A stretch of DNA of 44,865 nucleotides from Bacteroidales bacterium (GTDB lineage: Bacteria > Bacteroidota > Bacteroidia > Bacteroidales > Muribaculaceae). Both the position numbers and the translations under genes were made by a program. Location of the stretch: NCBI GenBank assembly GCA_900770215.1, contig CAAGJW010000105.1:1-44865 (forward strand), written 5' to 3'. The notes below the pieces were generated by a model. The model was not told the origin of the DNA and searched no databases. It was given only the letters and a program-made list of their open reading frames with translations. Below, piece by piece: positions 33,085 to 41,556 of this stretch. Numbering within the stretch: the first letter of the stretch is position 1; the number at the start of each line of letters is the position of its first letter.

Positions 33085-34734
33085 ATGAGAAAGAGTTTAA
33101 TGACGGCATTTTATCGCAGCTTGCTGGTTTTGTTTCTCGTCGTGGCGGGGCACACGCCCGGCCATGCGCAGATGTACCGCTTGTGGGAAAAACTCCCGTC
33201 GCAGGTGGTGCTTGACCAGGGACGCGCCTACGCTGCCAGGAATATCAAGAGCGACAGCGCCATGGTGTGCTTCACCATCGTGAGCAACCGCTACTACGAC
33301 GGCATGAAGCGCGACGACAAACGCATCTGTGCCACGGCAATGAACAACCTGGCTTGTTGCTACACCTATGGCTATGTCAAAGACTTCCCCCAGGCCTTGT
33401 CCTATTTGACCAAGGCACTGGCGATTGCCGAGGCCAATGGCTTTGAACGGGAAAAGGGCATCATCTACATCAACATGGCCAACTTGTACAGCATGTGCGG
33501 TTCCAACTTTGATGCCAAAGGCATGGTGAAGCACGCCGTCGACTACTACATCAAGAGCTTTCAGCAAGGAGTGAAAACCGAGTCCTACGACTTGCAGACC
33601 AATGCCTTCATCGATCTATTTTCCAGCCCCAACGTGCGCAACGTCTCTTTGCAGCCATTCGCCAGCTTGTTTTCCAAGTCGATGCCCGACTCCACTGCCG
33701 ACTTGCGCTATGCCCGCATGCTTTATAAGGCCGTCGCTGCCGAGATGAAGGGCAACTATGCCGTTGCGCGCCGCATCTATATCGAGCTGTTGCCTGTAAT
33801 CAATATGCGATGGACCCCCGAGATCTACGTGATGGATACTCACATGAGCATTGCGCGCACCTATGCCATGGAGCGCAACTACGCCCGGGCCATTGCGAGC
33901 TACAAGCAGGCACAAGCCATGGCCAATGCCGACAGCAATCTTGTCGTTCTCGCCGCTGTGGCAGGCTCATTGAGCCAGGTGTGCCGCTCGATGGGCGACA
34001 CTGTCGGGGCCGAAAAATACAAGATACAGCAGCGTGACCTGCGCGACTCGCTCATAGCCACCTACGGCTTGAACGTCACCGGAGGCATGTTTCTTGAGAT
34101 GGCCGAGCAGCGCACACAACAGCTGGCGGCCGAGCAGCGAGTGCGCAGCGCTGTGATCAACATGTTGCTCTTGCTCTTGGTGGCTGTGGGCGCATTCCTG
34201 GTGATGCTGGTAAAGAAAAACCGCCAGCTCTCGTTGCGCAACCGCAAACTCTATGACAACAATGTGGAAATGCTGCAAACCGAGGAGCAGCTGCGCGTGC
34301 AACGCGAGCAAGAGTCCTTGGCCATGCACGGGGAGAAAAAGGAGAAGAGTCACCCCGACGCGCTCGACAGCGACAGCAGGCAGCACCTGTATGCCCGCAT
34401 ACAGACCGTGATGGAGAACCCCGAGTGGTTTTGCCGCAATGATTTCTCTCTGCCCTTGCTGGCACAGCTGGTGGGCTCCAACAAAACCTATGTGTCGCAA
34501 ACCATCAATACCTGTCATGGGCAGAATTTTGTGACCTGGCTGGGCAACTGCCGGGTGAAGGAAGCCTGCCGGCGCATCAACAATCACGACAAGTATGGGC
34601 AGTTCACCCTCGAGGGCATCTCGGAGAGCGTGGGCTTCAAGTCACGCACCACATTCACCACCGCCTTCAAGCGCTTGATAGGGCTCACGCCTTCAGAGTA
34701 TCTTAAAATCTCCAAGAAAAAAGAAAAATCGTAG
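33085..34734 (+). CDS. TPR/AraC-type transmembrane transcriptional regulator
   Basis: A 549-residue one-component regulator of a type common in Bacteroidetes. It has a signal/leader segment (to about residue 29, PGHAQ), tetratricopeptide-like helical repeats (about 40-330), one transmembrane helix (about 355-376, INMLLLLLVAVGAFLVML), a coiled-coil linker, and a C-terminal AraC/HTH_18 domain (about 445-545). That domain has the segment LLAQLVGSNKTYVSQTIN and the second helix-turn-helix around ISESVGFKSRTTFTTAFKRLIGLTPSEY. The sensor part would lie in the periplasm. It starts 21 bases after the FtsK gamma-like gene and is followed by the secreted protein gene, so it could control either; the target is not shown. 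Confidence 0.87.
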   Translation: MRKSLMTAFYRSLLVLFLVVAGHTPGHAQMYRLWEKLPSQVVLDQGRAYAARNIKSDSAMVCFTIVSNRYYDGMKRDDKRICATAMNNLACCYTYGYVKDFPQALSYLTKALAIAEANGFEREKGIIYINMANLYSMCGSNFDAKGMVKHAVDYYIKSFQQGVKTESYDLQTNAFIDLFSSPNVRNVSLQPFASLFSKSMPDSTADLRYARMLYKAVAAEMKGNYAVARRIYIELLPVINMRWTPEIYVMDTHMSIARTYAMERNYARAIASYKQAQAMANADSNLVVLAAVAGSLSQVCRSMGDTVGAEKYKIQQRDLRDSLIATYGLNVTGGMFLEMAEQRTQQLAAEQRVRSAVINMLLLLLVAVGAFLVMLVKKNRQLSLRNRKLYDNNVEMLQTEEQLRVQREQESLAMHGEKKEKSHPDALDSDSRQHLYARIQTVMENPEWFCRNDFSLPLLAQLVGSNKTYVSQTINTCHGQNFVTWLGNCRVKEACRRINNHDKYGQFTLEGISESVGFKSRTTFTTAFKRLIGLTPSEYLKISKKKEKS

Positions 34735-34830
34735 CAGTTTAGCCCCTTGTTGCGATTAAATTGTTCAATTTGGTCAAGAAGGACTCCTGCTGTCGTTGAC
34801 AGGAATAGAGGTTCTTCTTAATTTTGAGCC

Positions 34831-34857
34831 TTGTAACCAACCTTACTATTATCTTTT
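34831..34857 (+). promoter_or_regulatory. possible promoter of the large secreted protein gene
   Basis: TATCTTTT at 34850-34857 differs from TAnnTTTG at one position and lies 26 bases before the start codon. A TTG at 34831 is closer than the usual spacing. Weak evidence. Confidence 0.3.
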
Positions 34858-34883
34858 TATTACTGTTTTTTTAATTTATTGTT

Positions 34884-37800
34884 ATGAAAAAAACTTATCA
34901 CCTGTGGTGCATGTTTTGCCTCGTGTTGACCTTGCTCGTTCCCGTGGGACTGCAGGCCCAGCGTGCTACAGAACCTGTAACCAAAGACCACCGCACGGCG
35001 TTGCTGAAACCCTACACTGCCGGGCGGTCGCTATTCCAGCGATTGACCAAGCACAGCAGCGTGCGTCCCGCTCTGCAGCTGCCTCGTGTGAAATCCAAGG
35101 CGCTTGCCGGCGAGGATGCCCCCACACTCTATGCTTTGGTACCCAACAAGGGCTATTCCGACGATTACCGCATCGTCTCCTTCAAAGCGGCACCTGGAAT
35201 CAAATTTAATGAGGTGTATGCCGACCCCGACCTGGAGTGCAACACCAGTGCAGTGTATGCCGATGGAAAATTCTATGCCCACTACGTCAATCAGGAGGAC
35301 TTGAGCACAACGCTCACTACCCAGTATGTGTTCGACGCCAACACCTGGGAGTTGCTCGACGAGCGGTCGATCACCTACAATCAACCCTATGGCAACTGCA
35401 TGGCCTATGACCCGTTGACGGGCAATGTGTACTTGCAACAGCCCTTTGAAGATGCCTCAACCAAGTGCTGGGCCTTTGCCAAGATGGATGTGGCAACGGG
35501 CGAGGCCACAATCATTGCCCTGCAAGACGGCTCTGAGAGCCTGGCGTGCATGGCAGCTGCCCCCGACGGCAAACTCTACGGTGTCAACACCAACGGCATG
35601 CTTGAGGAAATCAACAAGAATACCGGTGCTATCACCAAGATAGGCAATACCGATATCAAGCCTGCAACCTACCTGCAAAGTGCCACAATCGATCAGTCGA
35701 CCGGCCGCATGTATTGGGCTGCCTTTACCGATACGGGCGAGTCGGGGCTCTACGAGGTGGACTTGGCCACAGGCCATGTGACCCTTATCTCGCTCATGCC
35801 CGAGACGACCGACTTGATTGCACTCTTCATCCCTGACCCCGAGCCTGGCGACGACAGCCCTGCCGAGGTGACCAATATCGATTTCAACTTCGACGGCCCC
35901 TCGCTCACGGGCAAGATAGGCTTCAGTGTGCCCTCTGCCACCGTGGGCGGCGACAAGCTCACTGGCACCTTGACTGCCAAGCTGCGTGTAGATGGAAACA
36001 TGTATGAGAAGAAAGTGGAAGCCGGCCAGCGTTGCGACTTCGATGTCACAATCAAGCAGGCAGGCTATGTCACGGCCTCGGTCACTATCGTGGGAGCCAA
36101 GGGCAAGAGCAAGCAACTCGACCGCCAGAAATGGATAGGCCCCGACTATCCCGAGGCTCCCGCCAACTTGACCCTGGTGCGCGAGGACAGCGATGTGGCT
36201 CGCCTCACCTGGAACGCACCGCGCACCGGTACTCATGGCGGCTATATCAACCCACAGGAGGTGGTGTATTGGATATATGGCAGCACGGGCACGGGAGTGT
36301 GGATTGAGGCCTTCCCCGACACCGTGTTTACCACTCACTTGACTGGCAACTCGCTGCGCGACGTGAGCTTCACCGTGCGCTCCAGCTACAAGGGACTCAA
36401 CGGCGGTTCGGCCCGTTCCAACACGGTGTCGTTTGTCGACTTCAACGAGCCGCCTTGCTCGTTTGGCTTTTCCAACAAAACCACGTTTGACCAGTGCACC
36501 ATCATCGATGCCAATGGCGATGGCGTGACCTGGGAAAGAAATGCCTTTAGTTATTGCAAGATAGGCTCGGCCAGCACAGGAGCCAACGACGACTGGATCA
36601 TCACGCCCAAGGTGAAGCTCAGCGCCTCTAAGCGATATGTGCTCACCTACAAGGCCACTACCCGCGGATTTTCGACCGAAACCATGGAATTCTACATGGG
36701 GCAGGGCACTACCGTCGAGAGCATGACCACGCTGCTCAAGCGCGACACGCTCAGGACCAAGAATGAGGACGACAGGGTGCTGCACATAACCGTTCCCGCC
36801 GACGGCGATTACAACTTTGGCTTCCATGCTACTTCAAGCGATGGTTGGGAACTGAGGCTCTACGACGTGGATATTGACAATGAGGCCGACGTGACGGCTC
36901 CCGACTCGGTACAGAACTTGACGGTTACGCCGGCTGCACGGGGCGAGCTCAAGGCCGTGGTCGCCTTTGACGCACCCACCAAGGACCTCACTGGCGCTGC
37001 GGTAGCGGGCTTGTCGAAGATTGAAGTGTTGCGTGGCAAGGATGTGGTGGGCACAATCGATGCTCCCCAGCCCGGCCAGAAGTGCACATTCACCGACAAT
37101 GGCCCCAAGCTAGGCAACAACACCTATACCGTGGTGGCCTACAACAAGCTGGGCAGCCGCGGAGCCGAGGCCAAGCGCACCGCCTATGTGGGCGTCGATG
37201 TGCCCGATTTTGTCGACAACCTGAAGCTGCAGCAGCAAGGCAACAATGCCCTGCTCACCTGGAGCGCTCCGCAACGCGGCTACAAGGGCGGCTATATCGA
37301 CCCGGCCAAGGTTACCTATACGGTTTACAACACGTTCAGTGGCGATCCCATCAAGCAGGGACTCACAACCACGCAGTTTGCCGAGCCGCTCACCATATAT
37401 CCCCGCGGCCAGTATGCTCTCAACTACATGGTCGATGCCCGCAACGAGGCCGGAACCAACGGTGGTGCCCTGGTGTCGAATGCCATCATCGTGGGCACCC
37501 CCTACACCCTGCCATTCAAGGAGGATTTCGACAGGGGGTTGTCGTCTTACTCCTGGTACCCGGTGAGCAGTGGCGACATGCTCGACGACGATGGATGGTA
37601 TGTCGAAAGTACGGGCGGTTATGACGGCGCGATAGGCTACACGCGCTTCTACGCCTTTGGTCCTGGCGAGGACCAGGAGCTCATATCGGGCAAGATATCG
37701 CTCAAGGGCGCCAAGAAACCCATGCTTCATTTCCAGCTCATAGGGTTCGGCAAGAAAGACGAGCTCAACATCTATGTGACCGATGATTTCAACGGCGAGT

Positions 37801-39272
37801 ACAAGCTGCTCAAGAAGATTGTGATGAATGAGATGACGCCCAAGCAATGGACAGCCTATGACATCCCGCTCGACGACTATGTGAACAAGGATTACATCCA
37901 CATCTCGTTTGGAGCTCACCCTGTTGAGTCCGATTGCAATATTGTGCTCGACCAGATTTGGGTGCGCGATGTGAAAGACACCGATGCTGCTGTGATACAC
38001 TTCGACGTCGACAACGACGAGATCGAGGTGGGCAAGAGTGTGAGCACGGCCACGGCCACGGTGGTGAACCATGGCAGCAAGGAGATCGCGGCCGGCAGCT
38101 ACACCGTCGATTTCAAGGCCGACGGCAAGGTGTTTGCCACGGTCAAGGGCACCGAGGCGCTCAAGCCTTGGGCCACCGCAGCGCTGAGCGCACAGTTTGT
38201 GCCCTCGCTCAGAGACGCCAAGCAGGTCAAGCTCACGGCCCAGGTGAATTGCAGCGGCGATGGCGACAATGAGAACAACGAGTCCGACTCGGTGCCGGTG
38301 TTCATCACCAAGCCGCTGTGCCCTGTGGTCGAGAATCTGCAAGGCTACCGTCAGGGCAACGACGTGAACCTCAACTGGTCGGCTGCCGACCTGAGCGGCA
38401 CCCCGGTGCGCACCGTCGTCGACGACTTTGAGAGCTATCGCCCCTGGCAAATCAACCATGCCGGCAACTGGACGATGAACGACCAAGACCACTCGACCAC
38501 AACCAAGCCAGGCTGGCTCTATACCAATATCGACTACAAGCCCATGGCCTGGACGGTCTACAACACGACCCGCCGGCTCAGCTCGACCAGGACCATTGCC
38601 GATGTGAAGCCTGCCTACTCGGGTGTGCAATACATGGTGTCGATGGCCTCGGCCCACGGCGACAACGACGACTGGCTCATCACGCCTGAGCTCTCGGGCA
38701 ACGCACAGTCGATAAGCTTCATGGCTCAATCGGAGTCGGAGGAATACGGGCACGAGATGCTGCGCTACTACTACTCCAAGACCGATACGGCTCTTGCCAG
38801 CTTCATCCCTGTCGACAGTGTGATACACTACATTCCCGCGGCTTGGACCGAGCAGATTGTGAATGTGCCCGATGGCGCCAAGTACTTTGCCGTGCGTTGC
38901 GTGTCGCACAAGCGCTCGATGACGATGCTCGACGACTTCATCTATGAGGAATGCGCCCACCCGCTCACGGTCAAGTTTCTGGGCTACAACGTGTATCGCG
39001 ACGGCCAGCTGCTCAACGACAAGCCCATCACAGCCACGACCTATCTTGATGCAATGTCGCAAGGTGGCGACTACTGTGTGGTTGCCGTGTACGATGTGGG
39101 CGAGTCGGGGGCTTCCAACCATGTCGTGATAAATATGCAGACTGGCATTACCGGCGTTGAAGCCGACGATGCCGGCAACGGTCAGGGCACCTACGACATC
39201 TTGGGCCGCAAGGTGAGCCGCATGGAACACAATCAGCTCTACATCCACAACGGAAAGAAGATTCTGAAGTAA
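34884..39272 (+). CDS. large secreted multidomain protein with fibronectin III-like and choice-of-anchor J-like domains
   Basis: A 1462-residue secreted protein. It has a signal peptide (about 1-26, ending LQAQ), then a beta-propeller-like region (about 100-320, with VYADGKFY, YDPLTGNVYL, APDGKLYGV and IDQSTGRMYW). Several fibronectin III-like modules follow (for example LTWNAPRTGTHGGYI and LLTWSAPQRGYKGGYID). Three choice-of-anchor J/cleaved-adhesin-like modules include two with the hallmark NDDWIITP or NDDWLITP. The C-terminal ~28 residues, YDILGRKVSRM ... LYIHNGKKILK, resemble the short C-terminal signals of Bacteroidetes secreted proteins (type IX-like). No catalytic domain is seen. An adhesin or protein/glycan-binding surface role is likely by family. 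Confidence 0.78.
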   Translation: MKKTYHLWCMFCLVLTLLVPVGLQAQRATEPVTKDHRTALLKPYTAGRSLFQRLTKHSSVRPALQLPRVKSKALAGEDAPTLYALVPNKGYSDDYRIVSFKAAPGIKFNEVYADPDLECNTSAVYADGKFYAHYVNQEDLSTTLTTQYVFDANTWELLDERSITYNQPYGNCMAYDPLTGNVYLQQPFEDASTKCWAFAKMDVATGEATIIALQDGSESLACMAAAPDGKLYGVNTNGMLEEINKNTGAITKIGNTDIKPATYLQSATIDQSTGRMYWAAFTDTGESGLYEVDLATGHVTLISLMPETTDLIALFIPDPEPGDDSPAEVTNIDFNFDGPSLTGKIGFSVPSATVGGDKLTGTLTAKLRVDGNMYEKKVEAGQRCDFDVTIKQAGYVTASVTIVGAKGKSKQLDRQKWIGPDYPEAPANLTLVREDSDVARLTWNAPRTGTHGGYINPQEVVYWIYGSTGTGVWIEAFPDTVFTTHLTGNSLRDVSFTVRSSYKGLNGGSARSNTVSFVDFNEPPCSFGFSNKTTFDQCTIIDANGDGVTWERNAFSYCKIGSASTGANDDWIITPKVKLSASKRYVLTYKATTRGFSTETMEFYMGQGTTVESMTTLLKRDTLRTKNEDDRVLHITVPADGDYNFGFHATSSDGWELRLYDVDIDNEADVTAPDSVQNLTVTPAARGELKAVVAFDAPTKDLTGAAVAGLSKIEVLRGKDVVGTIDAPQPGQKCTFTDNGPKLGNNTYTVVAYNKLGSRGAEAKRTAYVGVDVPDFVDNLKLQQQGNNALLTWSAPQRGYKGGYIDPAKVTYTVYNTFSGDPIKQGLTTTQFAEPLTIYPRGQYALNYMVDARNEAGTNGGALVSNAIIVGTPYTLPFKEDFDRGLSSYSWYPVSSGDMLDDDGWYVESTGGYDGAIGYTRFYAFGPGEDQELISGKISLKGAKKPMLHFQLIGFGKKDELNIYVTDDFNGEYKLLKKIVMNEMTPKQWTAYDIPLDDYVNKDYIHISFGAHPVESDCNIVLDQIWVRDVKDTDAAVIHFDVDNDEIEVGKSVSTATATVVNHGSKEIAAGSYTVDFKADGKVFATVKGTEALKPWATAALSAQFVPSLRDAKQVKLTAQVNCSGDGDNENNESDSVPVFITKPLCPVVENLQGYRQGNDVNLNWSAADLSGTPVRTVVDDFESYRPWQINHAGNWTMNDQDHSTTTKPGWLYTNIDYKPMAWTVYNTTRRLSSTRTIADVKPAYSGVQYMVSMASAHGDNDDWLITPELSGNAQSISFMAQSESEEYGHEMLRYYYSKTDTALASFIPVDSVIHYIPAAWTEQIVNVPDGAKYFAVRCVSHKRSMTMLDDFIYEECAHPLTVKFLGYNVYRDGQLLNDKPITATTYLDAMSQGGDYCVVAVYDVGESGASNHVVINMQTGITGVEADDAGNGQGTYDILGRKVSRMEHNQLYIHNGKKILK

Positions 39273-39304
39273 GGACAATTGCTGTAAGCACACTTTGAAT
39301 TGAT

Positions 39305-39353
39305 ACTGGCACAAGGCCTGCACGGGAGCATGCCTTGTGTCAGTCTTTTTTTT
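39305..39353 (+). terminator. strong terminator after the secreted protein gene
   Basis: actggcacaaggc (39305-39317) pairs with gccttgtgtcagt (39332-39344) over 13 positions with one G-T, followed by c and eight T residues. It lies between the convergent secreted-protein and xerD genes. Confidence 0.9.
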
Positions 39354-39373
39354 GTGTGCACACACACACTGGG

Positions 39374-40291
39374 TCAAGAATGGCGGCGGTTGCGGGGGTG
39401 GTGCTGCAATATCTCCTGGCGCAGGCGGCTGCGGTCGATGTGCACATAGATTTCGGTGGTGGTGATGCTCTCGTGGCCCAGCATCTGCTGTATGGCCCGC
39501 AGGTTGGCCCCGCCCTCGAGCAGGTGGGTGGCAAAGGAGTGGCGCAGCGTGTGGGGGCTCACGGTCTTGTCGATGCCGGCCCGCTCGCACAGGTCCTTGA
39601 TGATGTAGAACACCATTACGCGCGAGAGTTGGCTGCCGCGGTTGTTGAGAAACAAGATGTCGTCGTTGCCGCGCTTCACCACCTGGTGGCTGCGAGTGTC
39701 GTCGATGTAAAGGTTGATTTGCTCGAGGGCGATGTCGTCGATGGGCACCAGGCGCTGCTTGTCGCCCTTGCCGTCGACGAGGATGTAGCCCTCGTCGCTG
39801 TAGATGTGCGAGATGCGCAGGCCCGTGAGCTCCGACACGCGCAGCCCGCACCCGTACAGGGTCTCGATGATGGCCCGGTTGCGCTGGCCCATGGGCGCGC
39901 TCATGTCGATGCAGGCAATCATGCGGTCGATCTCGTCGACGCTCAGCACCTCGGGCAGGTGCCGCCCCGGCTTGGGCGCGGGCAGCAGCCGCGTGGGGTC
40001 GCTCTCGATGTAGCCCTCGGCTGTGAGAAACTTGTAGAAGCTCTTCACGCCCGAGATGATGCGGGCCGTGGAGCGCGGCGAGATGCCCACGTCGTGCAAT
40101 GCGGCCACAAAGGTCTCCAGGTCGTCGAGCGTGGCCGCCTCCACAGGCTTGTGGCTTTGCGCCATGTAGCCCAGCAGCTTGTCCACATCCTCGCCGTAGC
40201 TCGAGGCCGTGTTGGCCGAGAGGCCCTTTTCCACTTGCAGGTACACGTTGTAGCGGGCCCTCACCTGCTCGATGTCGTCGATACTTCTCAC
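39374..40291 (-). CDS. xerD: site-specific tyrosine recombinase XerD
   Basis: A 305-residue tyrosine recombinase of XerC/XerD length. An N-terminal SAM-like core-binding domain (about 5-90, YNVYLQVEKGLSANTASSY) precedes the catalytic domain. The catalytic set is visible: Arg in YGCGLRVSEL, Lys in DGKGDKQRLV, HTLRHSFATHLLEGG (His and Arg), LGHESITTTEIY (His and the nucleophile Tyr). XerD resolves chromosome dimers at dif with XerC, activated by FtsK gamma. No element features flank it, so it looks like the housekeeping enzyme. I start at GTG 40291, eight bases after the pseudouridine synthase stop. An open extension to 40513 lies within that gene. Confidence 0.92.
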   Translation of the reverse strand: MRSIDDIEQVRARYNVYLQVEKGLSANTASSYGEDVDKLLGYMAQSHKPVEAATLDDLETFVAALHDVGISPRSTARIISGVKSFYKFLTAEGYIESDPTRLLPAPKPGRHLPEVLSVDEIDRMIACIDMSAPMGQRNRAIIETLYGCGLRVSELTGLRISHIYSDEGYILVDGKGDKQRLVPIDDIALEQINLYIDDTRSHQVVKRGNDDILFLNNRGSQLSRVMVFYIIKDLCERAGIDKTVSPHTLRHSFATHLLEGGANLRAIQQMLGHESITTTEIYVHIDRSRLRQEILQHHPRNRRHS

Positions 40292-40299
40292 GCGGTGTG

Positions 40300-41226
40300 C
40301 TACAGCAGCAGTTTCTTGAATGCCTCGGGCATGGGCGAGTCGAAGTGCATCGTCTCGCCGGTGACGGGATGCACGCAGGTGATGTGGGTGGCGTGCAAGG
40401 CCAGGCGGTGAATGGCGTTGCTGTGGCCGCCGTACTTGCGGTCGCCGCTTATGGGGTGGCCCAGGTCTTTCATGTGCACCCGCAGCTGGTTTTTGTGCCC
40501 CACGTGCAGCCACAGCAGCATGTGGGTGTTGCGCTTGCCGCGCTCCAGGGTGTAGAAGTGGGTGGTGGCCTTCTCGCCGCCCAGCTCGGGGTCGTCGCTC
40601 GAGAGCACCTCGTAGTTGTCGGCATTGCGCAGGTAGTTGATCACGTGGCCCTTGTCCTCGTGCACTATGCCCTCGACGATGGCCTCATACTTGCGCTCGG
40701 GCACCATCTTGTTCCAGTTGTTCACCATCTTGTCGCGGGCCTTGGCGGTGCGGGCCAGTATCATCAGGCCCGAGGTGTCGCGGTCGAGGCGGTGCACCAC
40801 ATAGATGTGGGCGTGCTCGTCGCCCGCCTTCACATAGTTGCGCAGCACGCTGAACACCGTCTCGTCCTTGCTGCGGCCGGCTGCCGTCGAGAGCATGCCG
40901 TAGCCCTTGTCGACGACCATGATGTCGTCGTCTTGATACACGATCTTGATCTTGGGGTGCGAGAAGATGCGAAACGAGCCGTCGTAGTTCACCCACAGCT
41001 CGTCGCCGGCCTGCACCGGGCGGTTGTATTGCGTGCTGGGCGTGCCGTTCACGGCCAGCTGGTTGTGCCGCAGCATCGATTTCACCTTGGTGGGCGTGTG
41101 GTCCTTGAGGATGGCGCCTGCCACCTCGAGCAGCGGGCCGGCCTGGGGCACGGTGAACTTCTGTATATTGTCGGGACCCGACTTGCGTCGCTGTCCGCCG
41201 TTTCTGCGTTGATTGGGCTGTCTCAT
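40300..41226 (-). CDS. RluA family pseudouridine synthase
   Basis: A 308-residue enzyme that converts uridine to pseudouridine in RNA, probably 23S rRNA. It has an N-terminal Lys/Arg-rich tail, an S4-like RNA-binding domain (about 30-90, with KVKSMLRHNQLAVNG), and the RluA catalytic core with VHRLDRDTSGLMI, which carries the catalytic Asp. Further motifs are YEAIVEG, HVGHKNQLRVHM and GHPISGDRKYGG. RluC and RluD specificity cannot be told apart by eye. I chose the ATG at 41226; the frame is open further but lies upstream of the predicted promoter. xerD follows in the same transcript. Confidence 0.92.
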   Translation of the reverse strand: MRQPNQRRNGGQRRKSGPDNIQKFTVPQAGPLLEVAGAILKDHTPTKVKSMLRHNQLAVNGTPSTQYNRPVQAGDELWVNYDGSFRIFSHPKIKIVYQDDDIMVVDKGYGMLSTAAGRSKDETVFSVLRNYVKAGDEHAHIYVVHRLDRDTSGLMILARTAKARDKMVNNWNKMVPERKYEAIVEGIVHEDKGHVINYLRNADNYEVLSSDDPELGGEKATTHFYTLERGKRNTHMLLWLHVGHKNQLRVHMKDLGHPISGDRKYGGHSNAIHRLALHATHITCVHPVTGETMHFDSPMPEAFKKLLL

Positions 41227-41249
41227 GTTGTTGCGTGTTGAATTTTCTG

Positions 41250-41257
41250 CAAATTTA
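41250..41257 (-). promoter_or_regulatory. -7 element of the pseudouridine synthase/xerD transcript
   Basis: The minus strand reads TAAATTTG, 23 bases before the start codon. The -33 element is not clear. The 330-base gap 41227-41556 holds this promoter and the korA promoter facing away from each other; I see no gene between them. Confidence 0.5.
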
Positions 41258-41461
41258 CAAATTGGAAAAATACTGGTGAAATTTTTGTTGTTGCAAAACG
41301 TGATGCCATTGCCGTCGAGGCAGTGTGGCATGAGGTCGTAAACTGGTAGCTTTCGGCATGTTGAGGCGGCTTGGCCCCTGTGCTGGCGGGCTTTTACACT
41401 TTATAAACAATTTTTAAACAAACTATTATCGGTAAAGTTTTTTTATTGTATACTAAAGCAG

Positions 41462-41469
41462 TAACTTTG
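41462..41469 (+). promoter_or_regulatory. -7 element of the korAB promoter
   Basis: TAACTTTG matches the consensus exactly. The upstream T-rich stretch around 41438-41446 may act as the -33 region. It predicts a leader of roughly 85 bases. Confidence 0.6.
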
Positions 41470-41496
41470 CACCGCAATTTGAACAAGGTTATGAAC

Positions 41497-41527
41497 TCGG
41501 CATGTTTCACAACGTGAGAATTGCCGA
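41497..41527 (+). promoter_or_regulatory. stem-loop in the korA leader
   Basis: tcggca (41497-41502) pairs with tgccga (41522-41527), and inside it ttcac (41506-41510) pairs with gtgag (41514-41518) around aac. It lies 30 bases before the korA start, so it could affect mRNA stability or translation. No known riboswitch class is recognised. Confidence 0.3.
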
Positions 41528-41556
41528 AAACTTCTAATTTTGATACATAAATTATA

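Noticed and set aside
39374..40291. The tyrosine recombinase as the integrase of the defence island or the cytoskeletal-like cluster
   Set aside because: Its length, motifs and co-transcription with a pseudouridine synthase gene fit housekeeping XerD, and it is far from the island boundaries.
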